64,000 nucleotides of DNA from Papaver somniferum (taxonomy: Eukaryota > Streptophyta > Magnoliopsida > Ranunculales > Papaveraceae): assembly GCF_003573695.1 (NCBI RefSeq), contig NC_039358.1, positions 11,140,326-11,204,325 on the forward strand, given 5' to 3'. Below, piece by piece: positions 1 to 11,659 of this stretch. Both the position numbers and the translations under genes were made by a program. The first letter of the stretch is position 1. Each line of letters begins with the position of its first letter. The notes under the pieces are model-generated. The model was not told the DNA's origin. It saw nothing but the letters and a program-made list of their open reading frames with translations, and searched no databases.

Positions 1-282
1 AAATCATAGGGTTATAGTGAATGAAACCGCGGCTAAAGTCGTGGTTCCCCTTTTCACTCCTTGAAAGCGGGGAAAAATGGAGGGAAGACCAACACAAACT
101 AGGATTAAATCCTTGCTCAAAAAAGTAGAAAATTTATTCACCTTTTACTAAAACAATCTGATAGAGTATATTATTACCAGATTTTGTTAAGATTAGTCCC
201 ATACTATATGGGAATCGGGAAATTAAAGATCGTGTAGTTTATAACTCTTGGGCAACCCTAACCTTGCAAGACGGTTTTCTAA

Positions 283-1060
283 ATATTTTTTTTTGATCGG
301 CAAAGAAAAGATTTTATTGATATAAAAAACAAGGGTACAAAAGTCTTGTACCACTCAAAAAGAGAACAAAAGAAACCAAAATAATAGATGGTAAAAATAA
401 ATTATACCATCTTGAGGCAAAAAGAAGAGAAGCCACAAAACACGCCAGAAGCAAACTGTCTGAGTTATGGAGAGCTAAAATAAGCTCTGGGCCAGTTATG
501 AATTACATCAGTAAAGGACAAGTCCTGAAACTCTTTAAAAACTAGATACCAAGTAAACATGAGACATTGAGCTTTGCTGATAACGTACAGTCTCCTTCGA
601 AAGAGTCTTCCCATGAAAACCTCTAGAGTTTCTCTCCTTCCATATACTCCAAAGAATCACATCTGAAATAACACTACACACCTGAGTCTGAATATTGTTA
701 ACTTGCGGCAGAGACCATGCAAACATCAAAGAGACGGTATCTGAAGGCATAATAAAAAACCAATTGAGTTTCTCAATGAAGTAAGCCCAAATCTGTTTGG
801 AAAAATCACAGTGAATGAATAGATGATCAACTGATTCATTGTTAGCACAAAAATGTCAAACTTCTGGAATATCCATACCCCTCCTTCTAAGCGTATCCCT
901 TGTAGGAAGTCTTGAGTGAGCTATAATCCAAAGAAAAAAACCAATTGATGGAGGTACTTTCAGCTGCCATAAAATCTTAAAGATGTTTTGATTTGGAATC
1001 ACTTCATATTCATTTATCAATTTATCATAGGTAGACTTAACAGATGGTTTTCTAAGTTAG
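283..1060 (-). pseudogene. LINE 3' end, zinc-binding RT domain remnant
   Basis: Read on the minus strand this is the last part of a plant L1-type LINE ORF2. The reverse transcriptase zinc-binding region (zf-RVT) is recognisable from the pattern WQLKVPPSIGFFLW, then LPTRDTLRRRG, then ESVDHLFIHC, then the C-terminal VILWSIWKERNSRGF around 640-700. A stop interrupts the zinc-binding part where a Cys would be expected. The element ends at 283-292 in an oligo-T run (a poly-A tail on the minus strand) preceded by AATAAA-like sequence, as expected for target-primed LINE insertion. The catalytic RT core is absent, so this is a 5'-truncated dead copy. Confidence 0.75.
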
Positions 1061-1140
1061 GTTCATGGACTTCAATATAGTATCATAGCAGACAATTTTC
1101 GACGAGTCGTTAGATTAAATGAGGCTACAGGTGAGGGGGC

Positions 1141-1259
1141 CTGTTGAAGTTAGTCCCACATTGTATGAGAAATTTAAAGATACCGTGGTTTATAACTCTT
1201 AGAAAACCCTGATTTTCCAAGTCGGATTTCGAGGTTAGTTAGACCCATGAACTTCAACA
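1141..1259. repeat. Short repeat with inverted ends, two copies
   Basis: The unit opens with CTGTTGAAGTT and closes with AACTTCAACAG, a perfect 11-bp inverted repeat. Its inside (AGTCCCACATTGTATG, then TTTATAACTCTT) is matched by a diverged copy at about 183-285. It may be a small LTR- or MITE-derived repeat. No target duplication was seen. Confidence 0.4.
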
Positions 1260-1485
1260 GATTTTAACCCCATTTTGTTAGAAAATTCTAATAAAATACA
1301 TTATTATCATATTTTGACCCCTCTTTTGATATTTTACATATATATATATATATGTATATATATATATTTTGGGCGAGGATTTAAACCCCGACCAAATCTT
1401 ATTTATCTCCCACACCATAAGACTTAGGGATTATCCAACATAGCGGCACTATTGAAGTCCCTATGAGAAGTTTCTATAAGACTTA

Positions 1486-1669
1486 AGGCGTGTTTGGATG
1501 TCATTCCAGAAGTTGTTTTTTGACTTCAAAAATCAGAAGTTAGTTTAGATATACAATTCAGGGGAATTTTTAGAAGTAATAAATTCAACTTTTTGTGAAA
1601 CAATTTTTTTTTTCTTCCGACTTCTAAACAAGCTGAAAGCACTTATGTTTCTGATATCCAACCATGCTA
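1486..1669. mobile_element. Tourist/Harbinger-type MITE
   Basis: A 184-bp non-coding element with related ends, GGCGTGTTTGGATGTCA on the left and the complement of TAGCATGGTTGGATATCA on the right. It is flanked by TTA at 1483-1485 and again at 1670-1672, the 3-bp target duplication of PIF/Harbinger elements. It has no coding capacity and would have been moved in trans. Confidence 0.6.
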
Positions 1670-2377
1670 TTAGTCTTAGGAAGGTTTCAAATCCTTTGCC
1701 AAACAAATAAGTCTATGGGTCGCCCAAAAACAAACTCAATTTTAAATTGTACCCAGTGAATTAGTTGTTGTTTGGCAAATTTAGAAGGGAATTATCTTTT
1801 GTAAAGTAAATTATTTTACTTTTTAATTTCTGAGATTCACTTCAGCTTATGAAGAAGCAAAAGTACACGATGAAGATTTTACGGCTATAAAATCGTCCTC
1901 TCACGTAACCTACTTTAATTACCTGGCTAGTTTGGGGCCTAGTCCAATTATTTGGGGCATGTTACTAGATGAAAAAAAAGTTCATTAGAAATAAAATATC
2001 ACAGCCCTTTATCCAACTATTCTCTTACTACACATTTTACCCCTGATTAATTAGCGTTAATCAATCTTATTAAGTGTTAATGATCGTCTTAGATATGAGA
2101 TTAACTAATTTAAATCGATCTTCATAACATCAAATAACTGAAAAATTTTGATTTTTGATTTTCGAAAACACAATCCAGAATCGATTGACGTTCATGCACT
2201 TTTAAACCGATTCTGGGTAGTGTTTATGAAATTAAAAGAGGACTTACAGAATCGTTTTAAATAAACATAGATACAAACTGATTCTCACAATAGTATTTTT
2301 TTTAATCATATATAAACCGATTGTGACCTTTTCATAAGAATTTGTTTTTCATTCATTTTATATTTACTCCTTTTCGT

Positions 2378-2489
2378 AGGAATCATTGATGCACTTAGCA
2401 CGTGCATCAAGCCTTTGAACCCCTAGGTGACCCTAGTGGACGAGTTATAGTGTCGTGAGGGTTTACATAGAGGTCTAACCAAAAAACCT
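2378..2489 (-). ncRNA. Conserved 3'-UTR structured block, copy F
   Basis: This minus-strand block starts about 22 nt after the stop codon of the SANT-like pseudogene at 2511-3029. It can form CTAGG-GTCA-CCTAG (hairpin 2) and ATGCAC-GTGCTAA-GTGCAT (hairpin 3). Both differ from other copies by paired changes that keep the stems. It is the only copy of the seven lying outside the 22-kb Harbinger-type element. Confidence 0.7.
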
Positions 2490-2510
2490 ACACCAAAACT
2501 TTTAAAACAA

Positions 2511-3029
2511 TCAATCTTCGTCAGAGGAATCCGAGCCCGATTCACCCACCATTAAGTTTGGGACATACTACAGAATTTTGGATATCATAAAGTGATAGCT
2601 TGCATCGAATGCTGATGCTTCCCCCTTTTCCTCAAAGTAGCGCGCTTTAACGACTTCATGCTACAAAAATACAACACAAACATAATTTGTTAGTGGTGTT
2701 TCATTGGAAGATAAAACAACATGGATTACGTAAAATAACCCACAGAAAACTTATAAATTGTTCAATGGACAAGCCAAAGTGGCTAGCATTCAAAATCATA
2801 TGTTGGATAGCTATATAAGAAAGTATCGCATTTTCAATGACTTGGTGCCTATCATGGATTTGTTGAACATTTCTTCCATTCGAATTCCTAAAACCTGCCT
2901 GTATTTGTGATATATTTTTGTCCAAAAGGTTTCGGAATCTACCCTTACGGAGGACTGATTTTTTATTCGAGTTTCGGCGTACCATACTTTAGTGATTGCC
3001 AAATCTTCGGCATAGTCAAATGATGCCAT
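2511..3029 (-). pseudogene. SANT/Myb-like small gene (type III), broken
   Basis: The minus-strand start at 3029 gives MASFDYAEDLAITKVWY, then SETFWTKIYHKY, a Myb/SANT-like fold of the kind found in PIF/Harbinger ORF1 proteins. Relative to its paralogue at 55,968-56,467 it has lost one base near 2880-2900, so the second half (QQIHDRHQVIENAILSYIAI) is in another frame. The exon 1 donor after EQF (2755) reads ATAAGT instead of GTAAGT. Exon 2 (2660-2511, after a TTTTTGTAG acceptor) encodes HEVVKARYFEEKGEA, has one in-frame TAG, and ends in the acidic SGSDSSDED. A TATA-like TATATA lies about 115 bp upstream. Three independent lesions make it a pseudogene. Confidence 0.75.
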
Positions 3030-3675
3030 CTCTTGTATGTGGAGGTATGAAATGAGTAATTGTGAAGTATATGGAGTGAGAGGGAATAGAATAAGCAATT
3101 TTGGGGCAAATGAGGGCCAAGAATGAGGTCTCAATATATAAACGAAGACCCCAACGACTATTTTTTTGTTGATAAAAGTGAATAATTTGGAACAATATGT
3201 CGGTCTTCTCAAAGGTCCATAAAATCCGATTATGTTTGTATGCCACTAAGAATCAGTCTTTATGGTTTCCAACATAAACCGATTAAAGACATGTAAAAAA
3301 TTTGAAATTTTCACTGACAACAATTGGTTTATATAAATGCACATGTGATCCGATTCTAGATAGAAAGAAATACAGAAAAAAAAACAACATTTCTAGGGCA
3401 TAAAGAATCGGATTATATTGACCCTACACATAAACCGATTTCTTCCTGGACCCTAGATAATGGATTTATGTTCATGTGTTTGGAAAACAGAATTATTAAG
3501 CATGCGTAAACTTGTTTTACGAAACACATTATTATAATTAAAACTTTAAGTGCATTAAGTTCAAACTAGGATCATCCAATATATAAACCTTAACCATCTC
3601 AAAAGAGTGTTAAAAACTTAAACAACCAAGTCTTAAAAACTTAAGCTTTTAATATCTAAAACTTAAACTTAGAAA

Positions 3676-4014
3676 TCATGGAGCAGCAACACCAGGAGCA
3701 TTTGCAGCAGCAGCAGCATTATCTTCTGCTTCAGCAAGGGCTTGAACTTCAGCCATTTCTTCAAACATACCTTCCAAATGTCCGTGGAGATTCCTCCAAA
3801 ATGAAATCCAGTCCCTCATTCTCCTTGCGAACCTGATGACCTCATAGAGCTCTTCCAGTGCAAGCTTGTCTACCAATGCGAGGGCTTCCTCCAGACGGGT
3901 CTTGCGCCCATATGCAAACTTGTAAATGTTTCTTTATGGAATGAGTTGTGGTACCTTGTGAATATCCTCGTGGGTGAGCTCCCGAGAGTAAAATTCTAGG
4001 TGGCCGAAGTCCAT
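3676..4014 (-). pseudogene. Small gene of unknown function, one internal stop
   Basis: From the minus-strand ATG at 4014 the frame reads MDFGHLEFYSRELTHEDIHK and stays open to 3676, except for one TAA near 3936, for about 112 residues. The central part is helical and charged (EEALALVDKLALEELYEVI, then FARRMRDWISFW). The C-terminus is alanine-rich (DNAAAAANAPGVAAP). I do not recognise the family. It lies inside the same TIR element and on the same strand as the SANT-like pseudogene at 2511-3029, so it is probably cargo of that element. A single TAA is the only break seen. Confidence 0.45.
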
Positions 4015-4689
4015 ATTTACAAAATTAAAAAAAAATAGTTAACAATCAGTACAAAACTAAACTTATGTAATCCGATTCTTAAAAAATAACACACACGGGA
4101 TTTAAGAAAAAACAATCGGTTTATGTCATACATATATAAAAATTGTGAAATAGAATTTGAAGAGACAGTTCCACAATCGATACATTAACAAGCAAATAAA
4201 ATCTGATTGTGGAAACCCACGGTTCAAAAGAATGTAGTACCCAGAATCAGTTTATGTTCATGCACTTATAAACCGATTCAGGCAATGTCTTTTCATATTT
4301 CGATTTCGAACCCTAAATTGGTCGATGCTAATCATCATATAAACCGATTACTCTGCATGTTTTTCATGTCCGAAGAGCAAAACCCAGAATCGGTTTATAT
4401 AATATGTCAACATAAACCGATTCTGGGTAAGATTATAGATTTAGATTTTCAAAAATCAAAGATTTAAACATGTAAATCAATAAAGAAATGTGAATACTAG
4501 AACGAGTTGATGGAAATTTACCTTTTTCTTGGTTGGATCAAAGATCGTTCGAGAAGAGGATCAATTTTATATTATTTTTGAATAGTGTTTTGAGAATTTG
4601 GAAAGATTAAGATGAAATAGAAAAAAAAATTGGTTTAGGTTTTTATGTTGTTTGGATTTTACTGCATTGCCAGAATCCATGTTGTATAT

Positions 4690-5185
4690 TTGAAACAGGT
4701 TGACCTCCTTGCTTCTCTCATGGTACAATCCTCTTTCCGCTGAGCCCCCTTTCTCCTCGGTCCACAGAGAAAAAATGTAGGACTAGTGCCAACAATTCAT
4801 CACGTAAGAAAGGATTCACAGAGCCGGGATCACTAACCAATACTACTAGAATAGAAAATAACTACATTCCCCGGTTCCGTTGCTACCGCGGGCCTTACGT
4901 AATCGATCATATAGATATGCCTTCAAAACAACATAGGTCATCGAAATGATCTCAGACGACCCACCAAAGCCACTCTGGAAAAGCTAGAATTCTAACATTG
5001 TGCCAGGATCTACGGGCCAAGGGACAGTCTCAGGTAGACAGTTTCTATGGGACGTATGCCTCCCAAAAGGTAATGGAGGCGTGCAAAGGTTTCCTCGGGA
5101 CGGAGGGGGATTGACCCTCGAGTGCAAAAGCAGAAGGGAGCTTGACTGCAAGACCCACCCATCGAGTGGATTAGTACTTATATGA
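4690..5185 (+). other. Nuclear plastid DNA insert (NUPT)
   Basis: Two neighbouring blocks look plastid-derived. About 4690-4980 (CTTTCCGCTGAGCCCCCTTT, then GGTCCACAGAG, then GGTTCCGTTGCTACCGCGGG) resembles non-coding plastid sequence that I recall from the inverted repeat near the rRNA operon. About 5013-5172 is 23S rRNA-like. Base composition is much more GC-rich than the surroundings. Small differences from plastid sequence, as I remember it, point to an old insertion. The two blocks are not neighbours in the plastid genome as far as I know, so a rearranged insert is likely. Confidence 0.7.
5013..5172 (+). pseudogene. Plastid 23S rRNA fragment
   Basis: CTCCCAAAAGGTAATGGAGG, then CGTGCAAAGGTTTCCTC, then TGACTGCAAGACCCACCC match the conserved domain V/VI part of bacterial and plastid large-subunit rRNA. 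Only about 160 nt of roughly 2.8 kb is present, so it cannot be functional. Confidence 0.8.
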
Positions 5186-5322
5186 ATTAGTTTTAGAAAT
5201 TAATTTGGGTAAATTAGACTTTTTTGTGAAATTTGCACCCCATAACCATTTAATAGAGTTGGGAAAAAAATTTGATTGGCCCCAAATAATTGGACTAGGC
5301 CCAAACTAGGCGAAAATGATTA

Positions 5323-7420
5323 AGCTACCGCGGGTTAGGCATCCCGCTTTATCCCGTGTGAGGAGGGGAGTGGCCCCCATTTCCCAGCCCTAACCCGCTA
5401 CCAATCCTAGTACTAGAATCGCTTCCCTCTCCACCGTTGGATTTGATCCGCAGGATAACCCCCGGGAGTGGCCCGCGTACGCGCATCATCTCTGCAAACT
5501 AGGCGGGTTTAAAGGAGCGCATTTTGGAGTTGTTTTGAGATGCTACAGTTTTGTTCTTCTTTCCCTTCTATAAAATTCGTGCAATCTATTAAAAAGAAAG
5601 GACTGGTTCTTAAAAATTGTCCGTCCGTTGACAACCCCAATTTTGTGCAACAAAGCTCCTTTCAACTCGAGGTACTTGCTGAACAAATAAAGAAAGGGAA
5701 AACTCCAAGAACTGCCATGATTAGAACCTAAAAACTAGACCACTTGATAAATAGATAGATTAGAGAGGTAGAGCTGCATAGGTAGAGGAGGCTGCTAATT
5801 AATGTTTACATAGATGTAAATCACTTTAATTAAATATAAATCACTGTGCAGTGCAGCAAATGAAATGAATGAATGCCATCAATACAAAATCTTTTACCCG
5901 CTAAATCATCCCATTGACTTGCACCATTTCCCACAAGATACAAAACACAAAACCTCTCTCCTATTTACTTTTGTTCGCTCATATTTACAGTAGTATGGTA
6001 AAAGCAGTTAACACTTGCAAGCAAAATAAGAAAATTTATCAGAGCAGTGGCACATCAAATCAACCCCTGCACTGCACTTTACTCTCTTATCATCAATCCT
6101 TTCGTTTAACAACACCCACCAGGTTTGATAGTTCGTTAATACGTACGTACCTTACTTGGTGGCACAGTTTGCAGCAGCATTGTCTTGTGGGTTTTGGTTC
6201 TTGTCTCTTCTTTTTGTCTATAAACTAGCCAGAACCAGTACCCTGCCTGATTCTTATTTGACTAGCTAGTTTTCTCAACCACAATCATGTACTAGTAAGC
6301 TTTTATGTTAAGAGTTAATCTTAACGTTAAATAGCCTGAATTAATATATCTAGAGACTAGACAAGACTCACTGCAGGTCAGACCAAGGGCATCCGCTCCT
6401 CAGTCCTTACACTGGCAACCATGTGTACCCGGTAACTCGATTATCTTCAAAAAAAAAAAAAAAAAAAGTCCCGTGACCGTAAAATGGAACAACAATGCAA
6501 CTATGGAGGGTATTTGTGTCATATTTTTTGGTGATGCCATTATATTTTCCTTTCACCCTGAATGCAAAATGTGATCAAAACCGGGTTGACTTTGTTTTGA
6601 GCACCAATTACATAAAAAGTGATACTTATTAATGATGACCCTTTGTAGTTAGAAATTCTTATGTGTTGGAATTATGGGCTAAAACTCCACGATGGAAACA
6701 AAGAAAGAATAGTGTACCCCTAATTTCAAGGATCATGCGATCTTTTCAGAGAATAATTCGCCTTTTCCAATTAATTGGCGAGTACGGTATATTATTTGAA
6801 TTATGTCTTCATAGAATGAAGCCTTAATATGTAATTGAATTCAAGGATTTGTAATCCTCGATTTAAGAACATATTGCTTAAGATTCTGATGATGTTATTA
6901 AAGAAGACAAAAATAAAATAATATTTAATTATTTTTAAGAGAAACAATCATTAATAACTTATAAGGGGTTACATGACTTTTCGGGATGTTTGTTCATCAC
7001 CAAACGACACCTCCAAAAACATCAATGGTAGCTATTGGAAGAGACCGTCTATTCAAATATCATCTAAATTTGAATTAGGTTTTCAAATTAAAATAGAAAA
7101 AAACTATGATACGATATCTCGTACTCTGCTATGACGTGCTGCCCTAATCCCCACGACCTGGTCTATCACATCAACCATAGTATCGGATGGCTGACGCCCC
7201 TTGTTCCCCTCCCCCGTCGTAGCGATAAATATAATGCATACATTTTGAAAATATCCAACCCTATAAATATGAAAATTTGAGACCGAAATAGTTGGAGTAT
7301 TATTGGTTTTATCAAAATCTAATGTTCTCATAATCAATGTCGTACGCGAATAAATTTAGAGATATTATATTTGGCAATATCAATTCACCATATATTAATT
7401 ATCATAAAATATACATATGA
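5323..7420. other. No recognisable gene
   Basis: AT-rich sequence with short open frames only. A 63-codon frame at 5540-5731 has no family signature. An oligo-A run lies at 6450-6469. I see no coding, RNA or transposon signature that I can support. Confidence 0.5.
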
Positions 7421-7423
7421 TAA

Positions 7424-7582
7424 TGTGTTTATGGATGATCGAGATGGTTGGAGAATTATTGGTTAGAGCAGAATATAAATCCGATGCTCGTGATTTGGAA
7501 CATATGTCTATGGATGATCGAGATGATTGGAGATCATCGGTTAGAGTGGAATATAAATCCGATGCTCGTAATTTGGAACAAT
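7424..7582 (+). repeat. Tandem duplication, about 80 bp
   Basis: Two adjacent copies share TATGGATGATCGAGATG, then GAATATAAATCCGATGCTCG, then ATTTGGAACA. The unit is about 81 bp, so a weak frame (7417-7665) runs through both copies with EYKSDAR repeated. There is no family match, and coding is doubtful. Confidence 0.6.
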
Positions 7583-7937
7583 GTCAATATGTGACTAAAT
7601 TTAGAGATATTTTATATGGAAAAATGAATTCTCCATATACTGATTATAAGAGAAAATACATATAACATATTTTTTTTCTTTTTTGAAGCATATACATATA
7701 ACATATGATCAGGGGCTTATGGATGATTGAAAATAGTCCATTTAAAAAAAAAATGAAAAAGTAAGGGAGAATCCATTGGTTGTAACATTTTCGGTTGAAG
7801 TTCTATGACTAGCAACATTCAGCTGGATCAGATTAACATGATTGCATAGTTCAACCTCTTTACAGTGTTAAGTTTCGATAAGGACTGCGAGAGCAACATG
7901 AGTACATAATAGAAAGCTTATGAAACAACCTATAAAT

Positions 7938-10115
7938 GTTTTTTCTTTTGACTGAACAAGGGTAAAATAGATTAAAATTTTGAGTCACCAAAATAGTGAC
8001 ATCAAAAACTCAAAAGATTACACGGATGAGTGGGCAACTACATCCCAATTACACAGAAAATTGGACAAAGTATAACCAGAAACATGTTTGAACTTAAACC
8101 CCAATTGAACAAACAACATTTAACATCTGTAACCAATTGATTTGAATCCTTAGCTAAATTATTGTATAACCTAGCATTCCGTTCATTCCAAATACACCAC
8201 CAGATAGCAAAAGGAAGTAAGCTCCATATCTTCCTAATCATGTTTTTGGTGTATGTTTGTCTCCCCATTCCCATAGATTAGTCTTGACATCAGTAGAGAA
8301 AACCCAATTGATACCAAAACTATTTAGAAAATAAGTCCATACCTCACAAGTGTAACTGCAATGCAAGAATAAGTGTTCATTTGACTCCACCATCCAACCA
8401 CAAAGGAGACAATTGGGGTCCTGAACCAAACCAACAGCATACAACTTATCCAGTGTTGGAGCACCACTACAACAGAGAGTACAAACTAAAAAGGAAATTT
8501 TCAAAGGCACTTTTGAATTCCATAGTTGCTTGTATGAAAATATTAATAATCCCTCTGTTTCAAGCACCGAGTAAGCACTATCCACCGAAAGTTTTATCAC
8601 CATATATCCATCGACTTGAATCTTCATTCTTTGTAGTTGTGGGCTCACCACTGAGATGAAGTAAATTAACAATATCCTGTAACTCACTTTCATTCAAATG
8701 TCTCGAGAAATGCAAATTCCAAGCACCCTCCAGAGAAATCATGTCACTGACCATGGAAGTTTTTTTCCTTGACAAAAGAAATAAACCAGGAAAAGAAATT
8801 TTCAAAGACTGTTCACCTACCCACTCGTCATCCCAAAAATTAATACTCGTCCCATCCCCTAGAGACAAGATGGAACCAGATTTTACAAAATCTCTAGATT
8901 TTAATATACCTTTCCATAAGCTGCGACAAACAGAAGTATTAGTCATGTGTGGAAATAAAGCCTCATGCGCCCCACCAAATTTCTGATTTACTATCCTTCT
9001 CCATAAAGAAAATTTCTCGGATCCATAGCGCCATATCCATTTAGCATGTAATGCTTTATTCACCGATTTCAACTTTTTGATGCCTATTCTTCCCCTGCAT
9101 TTTGGAAGAGAAACTCTAGCCCAAGAAATCCAACTTATTTTGCTAGTAGAACTGTTAGAACCCACAGAAAATTTGGAATAATTCTTTCAATCTCCTTAGC
9201 ATACTAATGGCATCTGAAACATAGCTAGGTAATACACCGGTGGGCTAGACAAAACACTTTGAATCAATAACAATCTTTAACCCTTGTAAGTAAGTCCTCT
9301 TCCAACCAGCCAACTTTTGATGAAAACGTTGAATAATATCATCCCAAACTGTCTCGAACTTCGATTTGCTGCCAAGAGTTTATTGGCATTTGCTGCCAAG
9401 GAATTCCAAGATAGTTTATTGGCAATTGCGTCAAAGAACATCCAAACAACTCAGCACACAACTGCCCATTATGCATTTGACCTAAGCCAACAATTGTGCT
9501 TTTTCTGAAATTAACCTTTAAACCAGAAACAATTTCAAAACCCAGAAGAATTCTTTTTAAATTCTGAACTTGGACCGGATCATATTTAAGAAACACAATT
9601 AAATCATCGGCGATTTGAAGGTGGTTTATTATCAAAACATTAGAGTTTACTTGAAAACCAGAAATAAGGCTATTTTCTGCCGCTTTTTTAATCATTAAAG
9701 ACAAAACTTCAGCAACTAGAATAAACAAAAATGGAGAGATTGGGTCTCCCTGCCGGATACCTTTATGACTTTTAAATAGTTCAGTTGCCTCGCCTTTCAA
9801 CAAAAAAACAAATATAGGAGTCGTGATACACCAATTTATCCAACTTCTCCATTTCGAACCACAACCAAATTTATATAAAGTCAAGTCCACACAATTCCAA
9901 TTAACATTGTCGAAAGCTTTTTCAAAATACACTTTACAAATCAAACCTGTGTTTTGCTGCCTAATCTTGGAGTCGATGAGTTCCGAAGCGATAAGAATAC
10001 CATCTTGAATCTGCCTTCCATGTATGAAAGCTCCCTGAAAATCAGAAATAATATTCGGAAGAACTAACTTCATTCTTTCACCTAACACTTTTGAGATTAT
10101 CTTATAGACAACCTA
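7938..10115 (-). pseudogene. LINE ORF2 remnant: RT and zinc-binding domains
   Basis: A minus-strand L1-type LINE, 5'-truncated near 10,115. The reverse transcriptase shows FQGAFIHGRQIQDGIL, VYFEKAFDNVNW (usual LDFEKAFD), GIRQGDPISPFLFILVAE and LQIADDLIVFL, where the catalytic FADD has become IADD. GLKVNFRKS follows. Continuing in other frames are WGSEKFSLWRRIV-like linker sequence (9165-8578), the zinc-binding motif CLLCGWMVESNEHLFLHC (8693-8238) and the C-terminal IWWCIWNERNARLY (8274-8038). Several frameshifts and stops separate these blocks. The 3' end near 7938 is A-rich on the minus strand. Confidence 0.85.
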
Positions 10116-10952
10116 TAAAAAAGATCAAGCTGGTAATTTTAATATTACACTATAGAGACTCACAATAAATTACTCAACTATTTCATTTTTTTTTTAAATT
10201 GGTTAGATGAAACTGAGTTGGAAGAATTAGCTTCCCCCAATCCAAATAACTATCTTCCACTAGTCAGGTATGTTACGATCATAAGATGATCCCTCAAAAT
10301 CTTAGGGTTTTATTGTACGACAAAGAACTAATTCCTAACCCTATAACCTCACTTGGTTAAGGGTAAAAAAGTACCAGGAAAAATCACAACAATGATGAGA
10401 AATTACTGAAAGAATCCGACTGCTCTTTAAGTCAGTTGACTTTGGAAGTCTTTCAGAGATTGTTATTTCTGTATCTATGATTACAGTTACTGCTATGGTA
10501 AGTGTTCTTGAGATTTCTGCTACTTCCCTTCGTGAAACTAGTGATTTTGTTGTTGTTGGTACTACTATAATTTTTGTGAAGAAGAACCCGTTGAACCGAA
10601 AGAACATAAATTGTTGCTGAAATAGAGGATACAGTATAATCGAATCACGTAGATACAACCAATTGAACTTCCACACAAAATAGTTTCATCACCCCATGAC
10701 TAATAGCATACAACAAGAGTAAAAACAACATGCCTAGGTTCACGACTAAGTAAGTCTAATGTATGAAAGGGAAAACAATACGAAACTACAAAAAAAAAAA
10801 GAACCTGACATTTTTAGGGGCCACTCAAAAGGATTTAGGGTCCATTGATTTATACCCATACAAGGACACTAGCTAAGGGACACCTTATAGGAATTTGAAG
10901 TTATCTTCGATTTATCGTCAAATAAAAACATTGTCGATCCGTTTATAAAACC

Positions 10953-11165
10953 ATGGGTAAGGATAATGAACCCCAAAAAGCTAAAACTAAAAAGGTTGCT
11001 CGCGGTATCGATTCAAATATTAGAATTTTATCAAGAAAATAAAGAGATTGTTGTTGAAAGTGACGAAGAACACGAAGAACGCGACGAACACGAAGTCGCG
11101 GATGTAGTTGGCGGTGGCGAATCTGATAGCCAAACACTTCGGAAACTTCAAACGGCCCCAATTAG
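10953..11165 (+). pseudogene. First-exon remnant inside TIR element (ii)
   Basis: ATG at 10,953 gives MGKDNEPQKAKTKKVARG followed by IDSNIRILSRK. A shift of frame then leads into an acidic stretch (VESDEEHEERDEHEV), and the segment ends at ATTAG|GTAAGA, a good splice donor. No continuing exon could be identified in the tandem repeats that follow. I do not recognise the protein. Position just inside the left inverted repeat suggests a captured or element-specific gene. Confidence 0.35.
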
Positions 11166-11659
11166 GTAAGATTCTATCATTTTTAGGGATTATGTCGCTT
11201 TAATTCGACGAATCGAAGAAAAAAATTTCTAGAATTTCCTGTTTTTTCCCAGATTCGTGAGATATGCATGATTTTTGACTCCCGAATGTAGTCGTGTTCT
11301 TCATTTCTCAAGAACATCGACAGTATTCGGGAGATAGAGTTATAAATTAACTTCCGAATATTGCTGGTCATATCTTCCTGTAAACAAAATGGATATAATA
11401 GGTAAATTAATTTTTTTTTTGACTTCCGAATATATTTTTGTAGAGACACAATAATCAGAGATAAACTAACTACCAAATATATATTTATATATATATATAT
11501 GAAAAGTTCTCAAAATTATGATTTAGGCAAAATCCCATTTTGGGGCCAGTATATACTCGGAAGATAATATAATATTTTATTCTTCCAATTGTAAAATATT
11601 GAAATTGAAATAGTTTTGGGGCCATATATCATTCGGTAGCAAATATTATTAATGTCTTC

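Larger units (their letters stand above)
2165..4440. repeat. Array of AATCGGTTTAT / ATAAACCGATT words
   Basis: The 11-nt word AATCGGTTTAT and its reverse complement recur in alternating orientation, about 10-20 nt apart, so each pair forms a small hairpin. Clear or diverged pairs lie near 2171-2215, 2245-2285, 3250-3290, 3405-3440, 4247-4278 and 4388-4430. Some spacers are related (TTCATGCACT at about 2190 and 4257). The array surrounds, rather than lies inside, the two broken genes. Confidence 0.65.
1925..5322. mobile_element. TIR element (i) with palindromic-word array
   Basis: The left end (about 1925-1960) and the complement of the right end (about 5285-5322) share GCCTAGTTTGGGCCTAGTCC and then CAATTATTTGGGGC, about 33 bp of terminal inverted repeat. 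The inside holds the AATCGGTTTAT/ATAAACCGATT word array, a broken SANT-like gene (2511-3029), a second broken gene (3676-4014) and plastid-derived DNA near the right end. No transposase is present, so it would be non-autonomous. I could not define a convincing target duplication, so superfamily (Mutator-like is possible) and exact ends are uncertain. Confidence 0.5.

Noticed and set aside
5013..5172. A functional large-subunit rRNA gene
   Set aside because: Only about 160 nt is present, with flanks that do not continue the rRNA.
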